The notes: generated by a model from the letters alone, not told the origin. A stretch of 57,205 nucleotides of DNA from Myxococcota bacterium (GCA_023150835.1 JAKLKB010000058.1:1-57205); one strand, 5' to 3'. Positions 27,505-36,858 are shown, numbered from the stretch's first letter. Numbers and translations: made by a program.

Positions 27505-28605
27505 TTACAAAAGAGGGAGATAGCGATGGATGGCATCGACGATCCGCTCGGCAGCGTGGCCATCCCAAAGGGGTGGGAGCGAGGGGGTGGGGAGGGAGCC
27601 TTGGAGGATAGACTGATAAGCCGCCAAGATGCGGTCGGTTTGGGTGCCGACGAGTTGATTGGTGCCGATCTCGCAAGTGATGGGTCGTTCGGTGTTTTCT
27701 CGGATGGTGATGCAAGGGATCTTGAGGAAGGTGGTTTCTTCTTGGATGCCGCCCGAATCCGTGAAGACGACTTTGGCATGAGACATCAGATGCAAAAAGC
27801 CGAGATAGTCGAGAGGATCGAGCAAGCGAATCTGGGTCATGCGCTGGAGCCGTTGACCGAAGGGGCCGTGTTGAAGGTTGTTTCGGGTGCGGGGGTGCAT
27901 GGGAAACAGCAAGGGGAGGTCTTGTTGGATCTGTTCGAGAGCATCGAGGATGCGCGCAAAGACGGTGGGATCGTCGACATTCGAGGGGCGGTGCAACGTC
28001 AACAAGCCATAGGCCCCGTCGGAAACACTGAGTTCTTGGAAGGTACGGAGTCCTTGGAGTTTGGGTTGTTGTTTGACGAGTGTGTCGATCATGACGTTTC
28101 CGACCAAGAACACGCGATCTTCGGGGACGCCTTCACGATGCAAGTTTTCGACGCCAGAGACTTCGGTGCAAAAGAGCATGGAAGAGATGGCATCGGTGAC
28201 GATGCGATTGATCTCTTCGGGCATGGTGCGGTCGTTGGAGCGCAAGCCGGCTTCGACGTGGATCACGGGGATATGAAGCTTGGTTGCAACAAGACTGCAC
28301 GCAACGGTGCTGTTGACATCACCGACCACAAGCACCGCATCAGGTTTGTGTTGGAGGACGATAGGCTCAAAAGCGACCATGATCGCGGCAGTCTGGGCAG
28401 CATGGCTGCCTGAACCGACGCCGAGATGGACGTCTGGGTCAGGGATATCGAGCGTTTCAAAGAAAGAATCGCTCATCTTTTTGTCGTAGTGTTGGCCTGT
28501 GTGGACAAGCAAGGCTTGGATAGAAGGATACGCTTTGTAGGCTTCCATCAACGGCGCGATCTTCACGAAGTTTGGGCGTGCGCCCACGATATTCAGGATC
28601 TTCAC
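27505..28605 (-). CDS. wecB: UDP-N-acetylglucosamine 2-epimerase (non-hydrolysing)
   Basis: Interconverts UDP-GlcNAc and UDP-ManNAc to supply ManNAc or ManNAcA residues for a surface polysaccharide; cytosolic. The 366-residue product has the full-length pattern: VGARPNFVKIAPL at the N-terminus, HTGQHYD, VGDVNST, HVEAGLRS, PEEINR, LTLHRPSN and the late SGGIQEE..PCIT.RENTERP. The GTG start at 28605 overlaps the upstream glycosyltransferase stop in GTGA, so the two are translationally coupled. Confidence 0.94.
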   Translation of the reverse strand: MKILNIVGARPNFVKIAPLMEAYKAYPSIQALLVHTGQHYDKKMSDSFFETLDIPDPDVHLGVGSGSHAAQTAAIMVAFEPIVLQHKPDAVLVVGDVNSTVACSLVATKLHIPVIHVEAGLRSNDRTMPEEINRIVTDAISSMLFCTEVSGVENLHREGVPEDRVFLVGNVMIDTLVKQQPKLQGLRTFQELSVSDGAYGLLTLHRPSNVDDPTVFARILDALEQIQQDLPLLFPMHPRTRNNLQHGPFGQRLQRMTQIRLLDPLDYLGFLHLMSHAKVVFTDSGGIQEETTFLKIPCITIRENTERPITCEIGTNQLVGTQTDRILAAYQSILQGSLPTPSLPPLWDGHAAERIVDAIHRYLPLL

Positions 28606-29846
28606 GACGCGATCTTCCCCTTTGCGACGAGTGTTTCGAGCAACGAAAGATATCTTTCGGCCAGTTTCCCGCGATGAAAGTGTTCTTGGATATAACGGCG
28701 GCCATTTTTACCGAGCTTTGCGCCCAGATCGGGATCATCGGCCAAACGACAGACGGCGGCCACCAGATCGTCCGCATTTTCGGGTTCCATACAGATCCCT
28801 GCGTGGGCAGTGCGGATCAATTCGGCGCTATGGCCTTCCACGCCAAGCAAGATCGGGCGTTCCATCGAAGCAGCCTCAAAGATCTTGGAGGGGAGTACGG
28901 TTTTGAAGAGATCGGTTTTTTTCAAATGCACCAAAGTGACATCTGAAAAAGACAAGACATCGGGCATACGGCGTTTTTCGAGCAGCCCCGTAAAGATCAC
29001 GTTATCCAAGTGTTTGTCTTGGGCGGCTTGTTGAAGTTCTGCACGCAAGGCCCCGTCGCCCACGAGCAGGAAGGCGATATCTTGGCGTCCGAGGGCCTTG
29101 AGTTTTTCAGCGGCGGTCAACACCACTTGGAGTCCACACGCCATCCCGATGGTTCCGATATAGCTGCACACAAAAGGCTGTTGGATGCCGAGAGCCTGTT
29201 TGTAGGAAATTGCGGGAGGTTGGGGAAGATATCGATCGGGATCGACGCCGTTGGTGATCACCGAGATCTTTTCGAGGTTCACGCCTTTGTGCAAGAGTTC
29301 TTGTTTGTAGCCGTCGCCGACCGTCACGATGTGGGTGGCGGCCTTGTACATCCAATCTTCGAGTTGATAGAGCAGGCGCAACAAGGCAGGCTGTTGCATC
29401 GCTCCCACCGCCGTAATCGAATCGGGCCACAGATCGCGGATCTCCAGAACAAACGGGGTACCCCGCCAAAGGCGAGTGAGCACGCCCGACCATCCGCAAA
29501 AAAACTGCGGAGAGGTGGCGATGATCACGTCGGGCCTCTGCAACCCCGCTGCCGCCAGCACCGAAGTCATCAGATAAGAAGTGTAGTTGGCGATCCGCTT
29601 GATCGTGCCTTCGTTTGCAGCGATATACGTCCACACCCGCACCACATCGATCCCATCGACTTGTTCGCGCTGATAGAGCTTGTTTTGGTAGCCTTCAAAG
29701 ACCACACCCGACGGGCAGTTGGGCACGCAAGTGATCACCGTGACATCATGCCCGAGCTCGACCCATCGCTTGCAATTGTCATAAGTACGGGTTGCAGGAG
29801 CATTCACTTCGGGCGGAAAATAATGAGAGAAAAACAAGATACGCAC
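28602..29846 (-). CDS. Family 4 glycosyltransferase, WbuB-like
   Basis: 414 residues. GT-B fold; the N-terminal FFSHYFPPEVNAPATR and LRDLWPDS-type motif (EIRDLWPDS) are typical of WbuB/FucNAc-type GT4 transferases. The C-terminal half holds the nucleotide-sugar site (GTIGMACGLQ, LLVGDGALR, PSKIFEAASMERPIL). A GTG start at 29846 is inferred because the conserved sequence starts RILFFSHYFPP and no ATG lies upstream within the homologous part. It is coupled to wecB downstream, so it probably transfers a sugar made from UDP-GlcNAc or UDP-ManNAc during repeat-unit assembly. Confidence 0.88.
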   Translation of the reverse strand: MRILFFSHYFPPEVNAPATRTYDNCKRWVELGHDVTVITCVPNCPSGVVFEGYQNKLYQREQVDGIDVVRVWTYIAANEGTIKRIANYTSYLMTSVLAAAGLQRPDVIIATSPQFFCGWSGVLTRLWRGTPFVLEIRDLWPDSITAVGAMQQPALLRLLYQLEDWMYKAATHIVTVGDGYKQELLHKGVNLEKISVITNGVDPDRYLPQPPAISYKQALGIQQPFVCSYIGTIGMACGLQVVLTAAEKLKALGRQDIAFLLVGDGALRAELQQAAQDKHLDNVIFTGLLEKRRMPDVLSFSDVTLVHLKKTDLFKTVLPSKIFEAASMERPILLGVEGHSAELIRTAHAGICMEPENADDLVAAVCRLADDPDLGAKLGKNGRRYIQEHFHRGKLAERYLSLLETLVAKGKIAS

Positions 29847-29895
29847 AGCTTCACTCACCCAAAAAGAGAAAGGCAGAAAAAAAGAAAAGCACTTA

Positions 29896-30009
29896 GACGA
29901 GATCTGCCCGTGATGTGATCGTAAAGACGTAGGGGCAGCCCCCTGTGGCTGCCCTATTACAGGGCGTCTGTGTGCTATCCTTCGATCACACATCACTCGG
30001 ATATCGTAT
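29896..30009. repeat. MITE-like B element at the 3' end of the heparinase-like gene
   Basis: 114 bp with a left end GACGAGATCTGCCCG and a right end CACTCGGATATCGTAT, around a GTAGGGGCAGCCCCCTGTGG core. The right end touches the TAA stop codon of the neighbouring minus-strand gene (30009-30011). It sits between two genes of the polysaccharide cluster. Confidence 0.65.
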
Positions 30010-31808
30010 TACTCGATCACCAGGCGAAAAGAAACATCGGTTCCACCCGCACGAAAGCACAAGACAGGGTTGGGTGTAGCGATCCCAAAGTGCGAACAGT
30101 ACCAGCTTTCTTCGGTCTGTTTTGGCAAGAGAGCGCCGTCGCCAAAGAAGCGGATCCGCACGACGCCAACAGGTGTAGTCAACTCGGCTGTTTGCTCGTC
30201 TTGGTGGGTGATGACACAACGCGGATGAAGATGCAAGCGTGCGATCACAGACACGGGTTGTTGGGCCGAGATCTGATCGTAAACCACCAGTCGCCCTGTG
30301 TGTGACCAATCAAAGCGCCTCTCGTGTCGGGCTTTTTGGGGGAGTCGCATATAGCCGTCGTGCCACGCTTGCAGCGAAAATCCTGCATCATCGGCCTTCC
30401 ACAAGACATCATGGGGAAAAGCGCGCTCGGCCACACGAAATGCTCCCCAAAACACGGACTGATCGACACCTTCGATCTCGACGGTGTTGTGTGCGCGGGT
30501 AGATCGAACATAACGCCGCATCGGACTATCGAGGTAATCACAGACGCCGCTATCGACGACGATCCGCTGTCCACGCAACGACAACTCAAACGAAAAAGTA
30601 TCGCCGTGTGCGTGGCCCGGAAGATAATCGGGTCCGATCAGACCTGCATCACAGATCACATACGAACCGCTCTTGTTGCTTGCGCCATAATAACCCGCAT
30701 CCCGAAGCGCCCAAACCTTGTCTCTCGCAGACATCGGTGCATCGGGGGCCAGCCGCGCAGAAGCATGGTGTACGCCATCAAATGGCCGATTCTCTCGCAA
30801 CAAGGACGCCTCGTGAACGCTACCAAGCCCCTGCTCATCGAATGAAACCGAAGAACCGCTCTCGCTCTCAAACGACTGATTCTCTAGCAACACAGACGGT
30901 TCGTGAACGATCCCGAATGCGCTATCATTCAACAGCGCGATCTGTCCGTCAGGATGACAGAGGACACGCAAAGCGTCCAACATCGCGGGCAAATAGCGCG
31001 CAGCCAAGGCCCGTGTCGGCTCATCTCCGTGAGTCGCAAGTAGCCGAACCACCGCCGTCATCCGCAGATGGTACATCGGCGAACGCTCAAAGTGCATCCC
31101 ATCCGGCAAGATCTGTTCGGGCAGTTCGCGTTGGAGCAAAGACAAGCCGACGGCTCGCCAGCGCGCAGCATCCGCCCCCAAAAACCGCGCACCCAACAGC
31201 GCCAACGCAGCGGCATTTTCAAACAAGTGATTTCCAAGCAGATGGTACTCAAGGCGCGCACACAAGGATTCGGCTTGCGTGTGTAGACTTCTCCAAAGCC
31301 GCTCGCAAAGCTTCGGATCGCTCGTCGTTTTCTCACGGTGTCGTTCAAAAAAATAACCGCACCAATTCATCAGCCGCAACGATGTTGGGTAGGGTTCCAT
31401 CGCCGTAGAATCGGGGGCTTTCTGCACAAAGGACAGCCAATCTGTGACCACCTCGACGGCTTTGTCCCACGACATCGACCACAGCCACTCGAAGTAATGC
31501 AGGTTGTACAGCCAAAGCTTCGAGGCCCCCAAAGCCGACCAATCCGGCGGGAAACCAAGGGATCTGTGTTCATGCAAAAAGCACCATCGCCCCGCCAAGA
31601 TCGCGTCATGCTGTCCTGCCTCGTTCGGCGGTTCAAGCCATGCCGAAGTCGAAAGCTCTGTACACCCGGGGAATGGTGACGGCGGATGCTGACTGAGGCG
31701 AGTATACCACCGATGCAACGGGCGTATCCGCGTCCAGACCTGCCCCACAAGCTGCTCCGCACGCAAAGAAGACAACGTGTGCCAGTAACGCTGGATCATC
31801 TCAATCAT
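30009..31808 (-). CDS. Heparinase II/III-like protein of the polysaccharide cluster
   Basis: 599 residues. It has an alpha/alpha-toroid N-terminal half (NLHYFEWLWS, EPYPTSLRLMNW, LGNHLFENAAAL) and the heparinase II/III beta domain (GHAHGDTFSFELSLRGQRIVVDSGV, in part, then RAHNTVEIEGVDQSVFW). The His in GHAHGD and the Tyr-rich YYGASNKSG stretch are where family catalytic residues lie. Such proteins encoded with bi-domain oxidoreductases in polysaccharide loci probably trim or degrade the polymer. The middle contains an imperfect internal duplication: VHEPSVLLENQSFE and VHEASLLRENRPFD. Start is uncertain among 31808 and 31799. Confidence 0.82.
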   Translation of the reverse strand: MIEMIQRYWHTLSSLRAEQLVGQVWTRIRPLHRWYTRLSQHPPSPFPGCTELSTSAWLEPPNEAGQHDAILAGRWCFLHEHRSLGFPPDWSALGASKLWLYNLHYFEWLWSMSWDKAVEVVTDWLSFVQKAPDSTAMEPYPTSLRLMNWCGYFFERHREKTTSDPKLCERLWRSLHTQAESLCARLEYHLLGNHLFENAAALALLGARFLGADAARWRAVGLSLLQRELPEQILPDGMHFERSPMYHLRMTAVVRLLATHGDEPTRALAARYLPAMLDALRVLCHPDGQIALLNDSAFGIVHEPSVLLENQSFESESGSSVSFDEQGLGSVHEASLLRENRPFDGVHHASARLAPDAPMSARDKVWALRDAGYYGASNKSGSYVICDAGLIGPDYLPGHAHGDTFSFELSLRGQRIVVDSGVCDYLDSPMRRYVRSTRAHNTVEIEGVDQSVFWGAFRVAERAFPHDVLWKADDAGFSLQAWHDGYMRLPQKARHERRFDWSHTGRLVVYDQISAQQPVSVIARLHLHPRCVITHQDEQTAELTTPVGVVRIRFFGDGALLPKQTEESWYCSHFGIATPNPVLCFRAGGTDVSFRLVIE

Positions 31809-31877
31809 CCACAAAACCCCAAGCCATCGGATTTTTTATCAACAAGCGCACTCTTCTGCGCGTGGAAAGCATCGCCA

Positions 31878-34157
31878 TCAATGAAGGTGCGTCTCAAAGG
31901 ATGACAACAACAAGGCTGCAAGATCTTGAGAGATCGTTTCGTTAGGTGCCAAAAGCTCGGATTTTTCGGCCTTTGCGCGTTCGGGAACAAAAGAACCGTT
32001 TGATTCAGACTTCTCAAAGCCTTGTGGGATCGAGACCACCTTTGCTTCTCGCGCAGCTTCTACCGCCGCAAAAGAAGCGCGGGTGACGTTGACGATCTCG
32101 GCCAAAGGGATCGGCGGGAGGCCGCCTGTGCGCAAGGTCTCCACAAAGGCCATCATCTCGGCCTGATGGCCTTTATCTTGACGCAAGGTGCGAAGGCTAC
32201 TGAAGGATTTGAAGCCAAAGCCCTCGGTCGAGCGAAAGTTATCCATCCGAATGACTTGTTGATCAAAAAACAGTTCGAGCGTTTCTTTGGGGAAACTTTT
32301 GCTGCCGTTGGCAAAATAATTCAAGGTTGCAACCGATCCGTCGGCCATCTGCAACAAGATCGACATCTTGTCTTCGCGGATATCGGCCTTTTCTCCCACC
32401 ATCATCGCAGAGACCGCAGTGATCGGGCTGCCTGCAAGGAAGGACAACAGATCAAGGAAATGACAACCTTCGCCGATGATCCGACCGCCGCCGAGTTCGG
32501 GGTCTTGGGTCCAATGGCTGCTTGGGATATAGCCGGCGTTGACGGTCATCTGCATACACAAGGGTCCACTGCGTCCACGCAGGGCTTGTTTGATGTGCTG
32601 GATGTGTGGGCTAAAGCGACGATTAAAGCCGACCATCAGGCATTTGCTGGGTGCTTTGCGTGCGTGAGCGATCACCTTGGAAAGCTCGATCTCGTTGAGT
32701 GCAAGGGGCTTTTCAACAAAGACGTGCTTTCCTGCTTGCAAGGCATCGCAGACTTGTTGAGCGTGGACGTGATGCCCCGTCACCAAAAACACGGCATCGA
32801 CGCGAGGATCGGCCAAGACTTCCTTGTAAGACGTCAACGCTCGCAGCGCTTTTGCCTGTTTCGCTGCATGACGCGCTGCAAAAGGCTTGTGATCGACCAC
32901 CGAATCGATCACCGCAACGGTCTTCGCAAGGGCCGGAATCAAGGTGCTGACCGCAAAGTTTCCCGCTCCAACGACGCTGACGCATACGGCCTCACGTGGC
33001 ACGACGCGGCCAACCTCCAGTACCATCTGTGCGCTGCGCAACGGAGTGTGTTGGGGATATGTCAAGACGACACCCAAAGCTTCGCTATCGTGGCGGATTA
33101 CCTCGTAGGCTTGGGTGGCTTGCGCGATCGCAAAACGGCGAGAGATCATCGAATCGACTTCGACGCGCCCTTTTGCCATCGCTTGCACAAAGGCTTCAAA
33201 GTTGCGTTGTTCGGTCCAACGCACCAATCCGTACGGATAATCGTGGCCCTGCTTTTCGTACGCCGCATCGTAACGCCCGGGCCCATAGGAACAAGACACC
33301 TGAAACGTCAGTTCTTTTTCGTAAAAATCACTCCGCCGAAGGTTGAGGCCCACCACGCCCACAAGGATGATCCTTCCGCGCTGTCGGCTGATCTGGGCGG
33401 CTTGGTGCATGATCTCGTCAGTCTTGGCAGAAGCCGTCACCAACACGCCGTCTACACCGCGCCCTTGGGTCCATGCAGCGGCGTGTGCGATCGGATCTTC
33501 TCCCCGCCCCAAACGCACAACCTCTGCGCCATACGAAGCAGCAAGATTCAAGCGTTCTTCGTTGAGATCGATCGCTAAGACTTCACAACCATTCGCTTGC
33601 AACAACTGGATGCTCAACAGCCCCAACAGTCCGACGCCAACGACCGCAAACCGCTCACCCATCGCCGGTGCAGCCAGCCGCATCCCCTGCAAAGCGATGC
33701 TTCCAAGCGTCGTAAAGGCCCCTTGTTCGCTGCTGACGTTGTCGGGAAGTTTGACACACAGATTGCGCGGAACCACGACGAGTTCCGCATGATGGCCGTT
33801 GCTTGCAACCCGATCTCCGACTTGGATATCCTGTACCCCCGCGCCCACTTCCAACACAACACCTGCGTTTGAATACCCCAACGGAAGAGGCTGATCCAAC
33901 TTTCGCAGCACCGCATCCACCGTACTCAAGAGGCCATCCGTTCGGACTTTTTCGAGGACTTGCTTGACCTTCTCAGGTTGCGAGCGGGCCTTGTCGAGCA
34001 AATTGGCCTTGCCAAACTCAACCAACATCCGCTCCGTCCCTGCCGAGATCAACGAGGCTTGGCTCTGAATCAACACAGCCCCCCGTGACAACGATGGCGC
34101 GGGTAGTTCAGCCACTTCTAACTCACCCGTCCGTAAATGCTGCAACACCTGCTTCAT
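31878..34157 (-). CDS. Bi-domain oxidoreductase: zinc alcohol dehydrogenase fused to Gfo/Idh/MocA
   Basis: 759 residues. The N-terminal half is MDR-like (SLISAGTERMLVEFGKANLL, PLGYSNAGVVLEVGAG, a Rossmann VVGVGLLGLLSIQLL). The C-terminal half from about residue 380 is a Gfo/Idh/MocA dehydrogenase (VVGAGNFAVSTLIPAL, then VFVEKPLAL with the EKP catalytic motif). This fusion is a recognised family that travels with heparinase II/III-like proteins and glycosyltransferases in surface-polysaccharide loci. It likely modifies a nucleotide sugar, but the substrate is unknown. First gene of the minus-strand cluster. ATG 34157 has GGAG about 10 nt upstream. Confidence 0.87.
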   Translation of the reverse strand: MKQVLQHLRTGELEVAELPAPSLSRGAVLIQSQASLISAGTERMLVEFGKANLLDKARSQPEKVKQVLEKVRTDGLLSTVDAVLRKLDQPLPLGYSNAGVVLEVGAGVQDIQVGDRVASNGHHAELVVVPRNLCVKLPDNVSSEQGAFTTLGSIALQGMRLAAPAMGERFAVVGVGLLGLLSIQLLQANGCEVLAIDLNEERLNLAASYGAEVVRLGRGEDPIAHAAAWTQGRGVDGVLVTASAKTDEIMHQAAQISRQRGRIILVGVVGLNLRRSDFYEKELTFQVSCSYGPGRYDAAYEKQGHDYPYGLVRWTEQRNFEAFVQAMAKGRVEVDSMISRRFAIAQATQAYEVIRHDSEALGVVLTYPQHTPLRSAQMVLEVGRVVPREAVCVSVVGAGNFAVSTLIPALAKTVAVIDSVVDHKPFAARHAAKQAKALRALTSYKEVLADPRVDAVFLVTGHHVHAQQVCDALQAGKHVFVEKPLALNEIELSKVIAHARKAPSKCLMVGFNRRFSPHIQHIKQALRGRSGPLCMQMTVNAGYIPSSHWTQDPELGGGRIIGEGCHFLDLLSFLAGSPITAVSAMMVGEKADIREDKMSILLQMADGSVATLNYFANGSKSFPKETLELFFDQQVIRMDNFRSTEGFGFKSFSSLRTLRQDKGHQAEMMAFVETLRTGGLPPIPLAEIVNVTRASFAAVEAAREAKVVSIPQGFEKSESNGSFVPERAKAEKSELLAPNETISQDLAALLLSSFETHLH

Positions 34158-34172
34158 ACAAAAAAACTCCAC

Positions 34173-34404
34173 ACGTCACAACGGAGGCCACCGCCACAAC
34201 ATCAACGCGTTGACACATCGATCATTGCGGCCATCACAGGCTGATCCAATCTCTTGCGTTACCTTGCGCGCACGTTATACACAAAAAGTTCTCCCCCGTC
34301 ACACTGATTTTGATCTACAAAGAACACTCGCCCTTCAGCCAAGGCCGAAGCTGCCTTGGTTGCCTCCTCTCAACCAAAGAAACTAGGGAAAGCAAACCAT
34401 AATC
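34173..34404. promoter_or_regulatory. Divergent spacer between oxidoreductase and glycosyltransferase genes
   Basis: 232 bp without repeats or recognised genes, bounded by two divergently transcribed genes. It must therefore hold promoters in both directions. No clear -35/-10 pair or operator was identified by eye. Confidence 0.4.
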
Positions 34405-35613
34405 ATGCGAATCTTGATTGACGCATCCACAGCAAACATCGGCGGAGCTCAAACTTATATGAGAAGCATTCTTCGAGAACTTCCCGCCGTCGCCCCAAAC
34501 GACAAGTTCGCCGTTGTCGTTCCTGGAAGTATGTACGATGGCTTGCTCGATGATCTTGACCGCGCAACCACAAACAGTAGCTTGCCGCCTGATTTCATGC
34601 GCTTCTACTTGCGCAAGACCGATTCTTCAGATCTTTATGCCCAATTCTACCAGCGACTCACGTGGCTTCCCAACATCATCAAAAAGTTTCAAGCAGATGT
34701 TCTTTTTTCCTCCACAGGCTTTGGCGTCTGGAATAGCCCATGTCCCGAAGTTCTCTTACTTCCAAATTCAGCGTATTTCTGTCAGGCTTACGAAGAAAAA
34801 TCGTGGCAATTGAGACAAAACAACCTCAATCTCTACATCCGACGCTGTCTCAGCCTGCTCTCCATCCAAGCCGCCCACACCGTCCTCTTTCCCACCGAAA
34901 GTATCAAACGCGAAGTCCAACGCCTGCTCTCCCTCGAACACAAACCCACCCAAGTCCATCACTATGGCGTCGATCTCTCTGCCTTTTCCGTGAACGATCC
35001 CCCACGCCCCGCCATCGCGGACAAGGTCCAACGCTGGAAAAAAGAAGGTTACAAGATCCTTTTGCATGTTTCTTGGTACGCTGTACACAAAAACATCGAA
35101 GTCGTCTTAGAGGCCCTTCCAGCGGTCTTGCGTGCAGGCCACAAGATCAAATGGCTGACCACCCTTTCCCGCGAAAAAACGGGCGACAAACCACAATACG
35201 ACGCCTTTTTCCAACGTGCCGAAGCCTTGGGTCTCAGCGAGATCATCGAAAGCAGTGGATATCTCCCCCACGAAGAATTGGTCTGGCTGTATCGCCACGC
35301 CGATCTGTTTGTCTTTCCCTCCTATACGGAATCTTTCGGACAACCGCTGATCGAAGCAATGGCTGCGGGCCTCCCGATCGTCGCATCCGATCGCCCCGTA
35401 CATCGCGAACTCGGCGGCGATGCCGTACTTTATTTTGATACCTTCGATCCTACAGATTGCGCCCAAAAAATCCTCCATGCGCTTGGCTCTCAAGGCGCAA
35501 CCACCGACTGGCGTGCTCGATCGAAACAACAAGCTGCACGCTACGACTGGCGCGCTTATGCTCGACAGCTTATCGACTTGCTGCACAGCGTTGCCCTCGT
35601 TGGCCGATCGTAG
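34405..35613 (+). CDS. Family 4 glycosyltransferase
   Basis: 402 residues with a GT-B fold. The N-terminal acceptor domain begins MRILIDASTANIGGAQTYMRS-like (glycine-rich loop). The C-terminal donor domain shows LHVSWYAVHKN, SGYLPHEELVWLYRHADLFVFPSYTESFGQPLIEAMAAG (in part), the usual E..G.P..EAMA..P motif with both acidic residues. Predicted to add one sugar to a surface glycan. It is divergent from the polysaccharide gene cluster and shares its promoter region. The donor and acceptor cannot be read from sequence. AGGGAAAGC lies about 12 nt before the ATG. Confidence 0.88.
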   Translation: MRILIDASTANIGGAQTYMRSILRELPAVAPNDKFAVVVPGSMYDGLLDDLDRATTNSSLPPDFMRFYLRKTDSSDLYAQFYQRLTWLPNIIKKFQADVLFSSTGFGVWNSPCPEVLLLPNSAYFCQAYEEKSWQLRQNNLNLYIRRCLSLLSIQAAHTVLFPTESIKREVQRLLSLEHKPTQVHHYGVDLSAFSVNDPPRPAIADKVQRWKKEGYKILLHVSWYAVHKNIEVVLEALPAVLRAGHKIKWLTTLSREKTGDKPQYDAFFQRAEALGLSEIIESSGYLPHEELVWLYRHADLFVFPSYTESFGQPLIEAMAAGLPIVASDRPVHRELGGDAVLYFDTFDPTDCAQKILHALGSQGATTDWRARSKQQAARYDWRAYARQLIDLLHSVALVGRS

Positions 35614-35724
35614 CCTAGATCATCCGAACGGATGGCCCACAGCATACCGCAATATCCGCTCGTTTCGATGTTCGACACCTCATTGGTGAACCCATCACCG
35701 CCCTTCGCACAGAAAGGTCCCCTC

Positions 35725-36024
35725 ATGGCAGATCCGATCGAACCCACCCACAACGGCTGTCTCATCCATGTGTACGCCGCTCCGCGTGCTTCACGAACGC
35801 AATTCGTCGGAATCCACGACGGTATGCTCAAAGTCCAGATCGCCGCCCCCCCCGTCGATGGAGCCGCAAATGAAGCGCTGATCGCCTTTTTCGCACTCTC
35901 CCTCCAAGTATCCAAAAAGGCCGTCCACCTCGCCTCGGGCTCTTCCAACAAACGCAAGACCCTCCAGATCGAGGGTGTCTCTTCTGCCCAAGCCCGCGCT
36001 GCCTTCGGCCTCCTCGATCTCTAA
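35725..36024 (+). CDS. DUF167 (YggU) family protein
   Basis: 99 residues covering the complete DUF167 fold: LIHVYAAPRASRTQFVGIHD, LKVQIAAPPVDGAANEALI, then GSSNKRKTLQIEG. The family is small, widespread and functionally unassigned. AAAGG lies 8 nt before the ATG at 35725, which also matches the family N-terminus; an upstream in-frame extension to 35632 is not supported. Confidence 0.88.
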   Translation: MADPIEPTHNGCLIHVYAAPRASRTQFVGIHDGMLKVQIAAPPVDGAANEALIAFFALSLQVSKKAVHLASGSSNKRKTLQIEGVSSAQARAAFGLLDL

Positions 36025-36176
36025 ACCACAAACCCTGCGCGGTCTTCGGCCTCCTCGATCTCTACACCACAAACCATCCTCCGCTCTTCCACAAAGCCCT
36101 CTCCCCACAAGCACAAAAACTAGAACGCGTTCTAGCCTCGGGTGCTTCGGCCTTGAGATCCAAAGCCTTTCACTAA
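36003..36176. repeat. Short direct repeat and 16-bp palindrome downstream of the DUF167 gene
   Basis: The DUF167 3' end (CTTCGGCCTCCTCGATCTCT, then AAACCACAAACC) is repeated about 41 bp later with one change (to 36075). A perfect palindrome, CTAGAACGCGTTCTAG, lies at 36120-36135 and could be an operator or a small stem. No gene is seen here. Confidence 0.5.
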
Positions 36177-36769
36177 CTCCTTGAAAAATCAGGAAACAAT
36201 CAACATTCCCCTGACGATACTTGTGTGTTGTCTGATGCTCGCCAACTGGCATTGCGAGAGCGGTTGTGTGGGTTGGGTGTACCGTTGGAAGTCGGCAGCG
36301 GTGGGCAAACGAAGTACAACCGCAGCCGACAAGAGTATCGGAAAACACATGGGCTCGATGCGGTGTGTGTGGGTATGTCGGGAGAACGTGTGTTCGTGGC
36401 CGCAGAGCAAGAAGTGCTGGAGATCAAGGCGATGGGACGGGGAAGTCGGCAGAAGTGCAGAATGGATCAGTATGGCTTTCCACGCACAAGCCCGAAAGCA
36501 AGAGAAAAGAAGGTGCATGGCTTTCAAACAGGAGACATGGTGAAAGCTGTCGTCGTCGAGGGAAAGAAAGCAGGGTGTTATGTGGGAAGAGTGGCCGTCC
36601 GAAGTTCCGGCAGCTTCAACATCAAAACCCGAAGTGGTACCACACAAGGCATTTCTTACAAACATTGTCGTATCCTTCAACACACCGATGGATACGCTTA
36701 CACACGAAGAAAGGACGGCGTTTCAAAGCCCGCCTAAAGGCAGGGGTCTCCACGCCGAAGAAACGATGA
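36177..36769 (+). pseudogene. iscB: 5'-truncated iscB remnant (RuvC-III and C-terminal part only)
   Basis: The frame translates to sequence characteristic of the C-terminal part of IscB, the OMEGA nuclease ancestral to Cas9: LSDARQLALRERL, EVGSGGQTKYNRSR, KTHGLDAVCVG (RuvC-III), MGRGSRQKCRMDQYGFPR, HGFQTGDMVKAVV and HCRILQHTDGYAY. The PLMP domain, RuvC-I, bridge helix, RuvC-II and HNH are all absent, and an in-frame stop lies at 36174. A frameshift near 36715 moves the natural ending (RRFKARLKAGVSTPKKR) into another frame, closing at 36769. It is therefore a dead fragment. The GCCCGCCTAAAGGCAGGGG stem after it is like the subterminal hairpin of IS200/IS605-type right ends. Confidence 0.85.
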
Positions 36770-36858
36770 CACACCGATGGATACGCTTACACACGAAGAA
36801 AGGACGGCGTTTCAAAGCCCGCCTAAAGGCAGGGGTCTCCACGCCGAAGAAACGATGA
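36680..36858. repeat. 89-bp perfect tandem duplication (two copies)
   Basis: 36680-36768 and 36769-36857 are identical. The unit runs from the iscB-remnant 3' end (ACACCGATGGATACGC) through a CCCGCCTAAAGGCAGGG hairpin to AAACGATG. The ATG closing the second copy is the hpf start codon, and that closing the first copy is followed by ACACACC. Confidence 0.93.

Noticed and set aside
36777-36854. N-terminal extension of hpf
   Set aside because: The extra 26 codons translate the 89-bp duplicated unit and have no counterpart in HPF proteins; the family begins at the ATG 36855.
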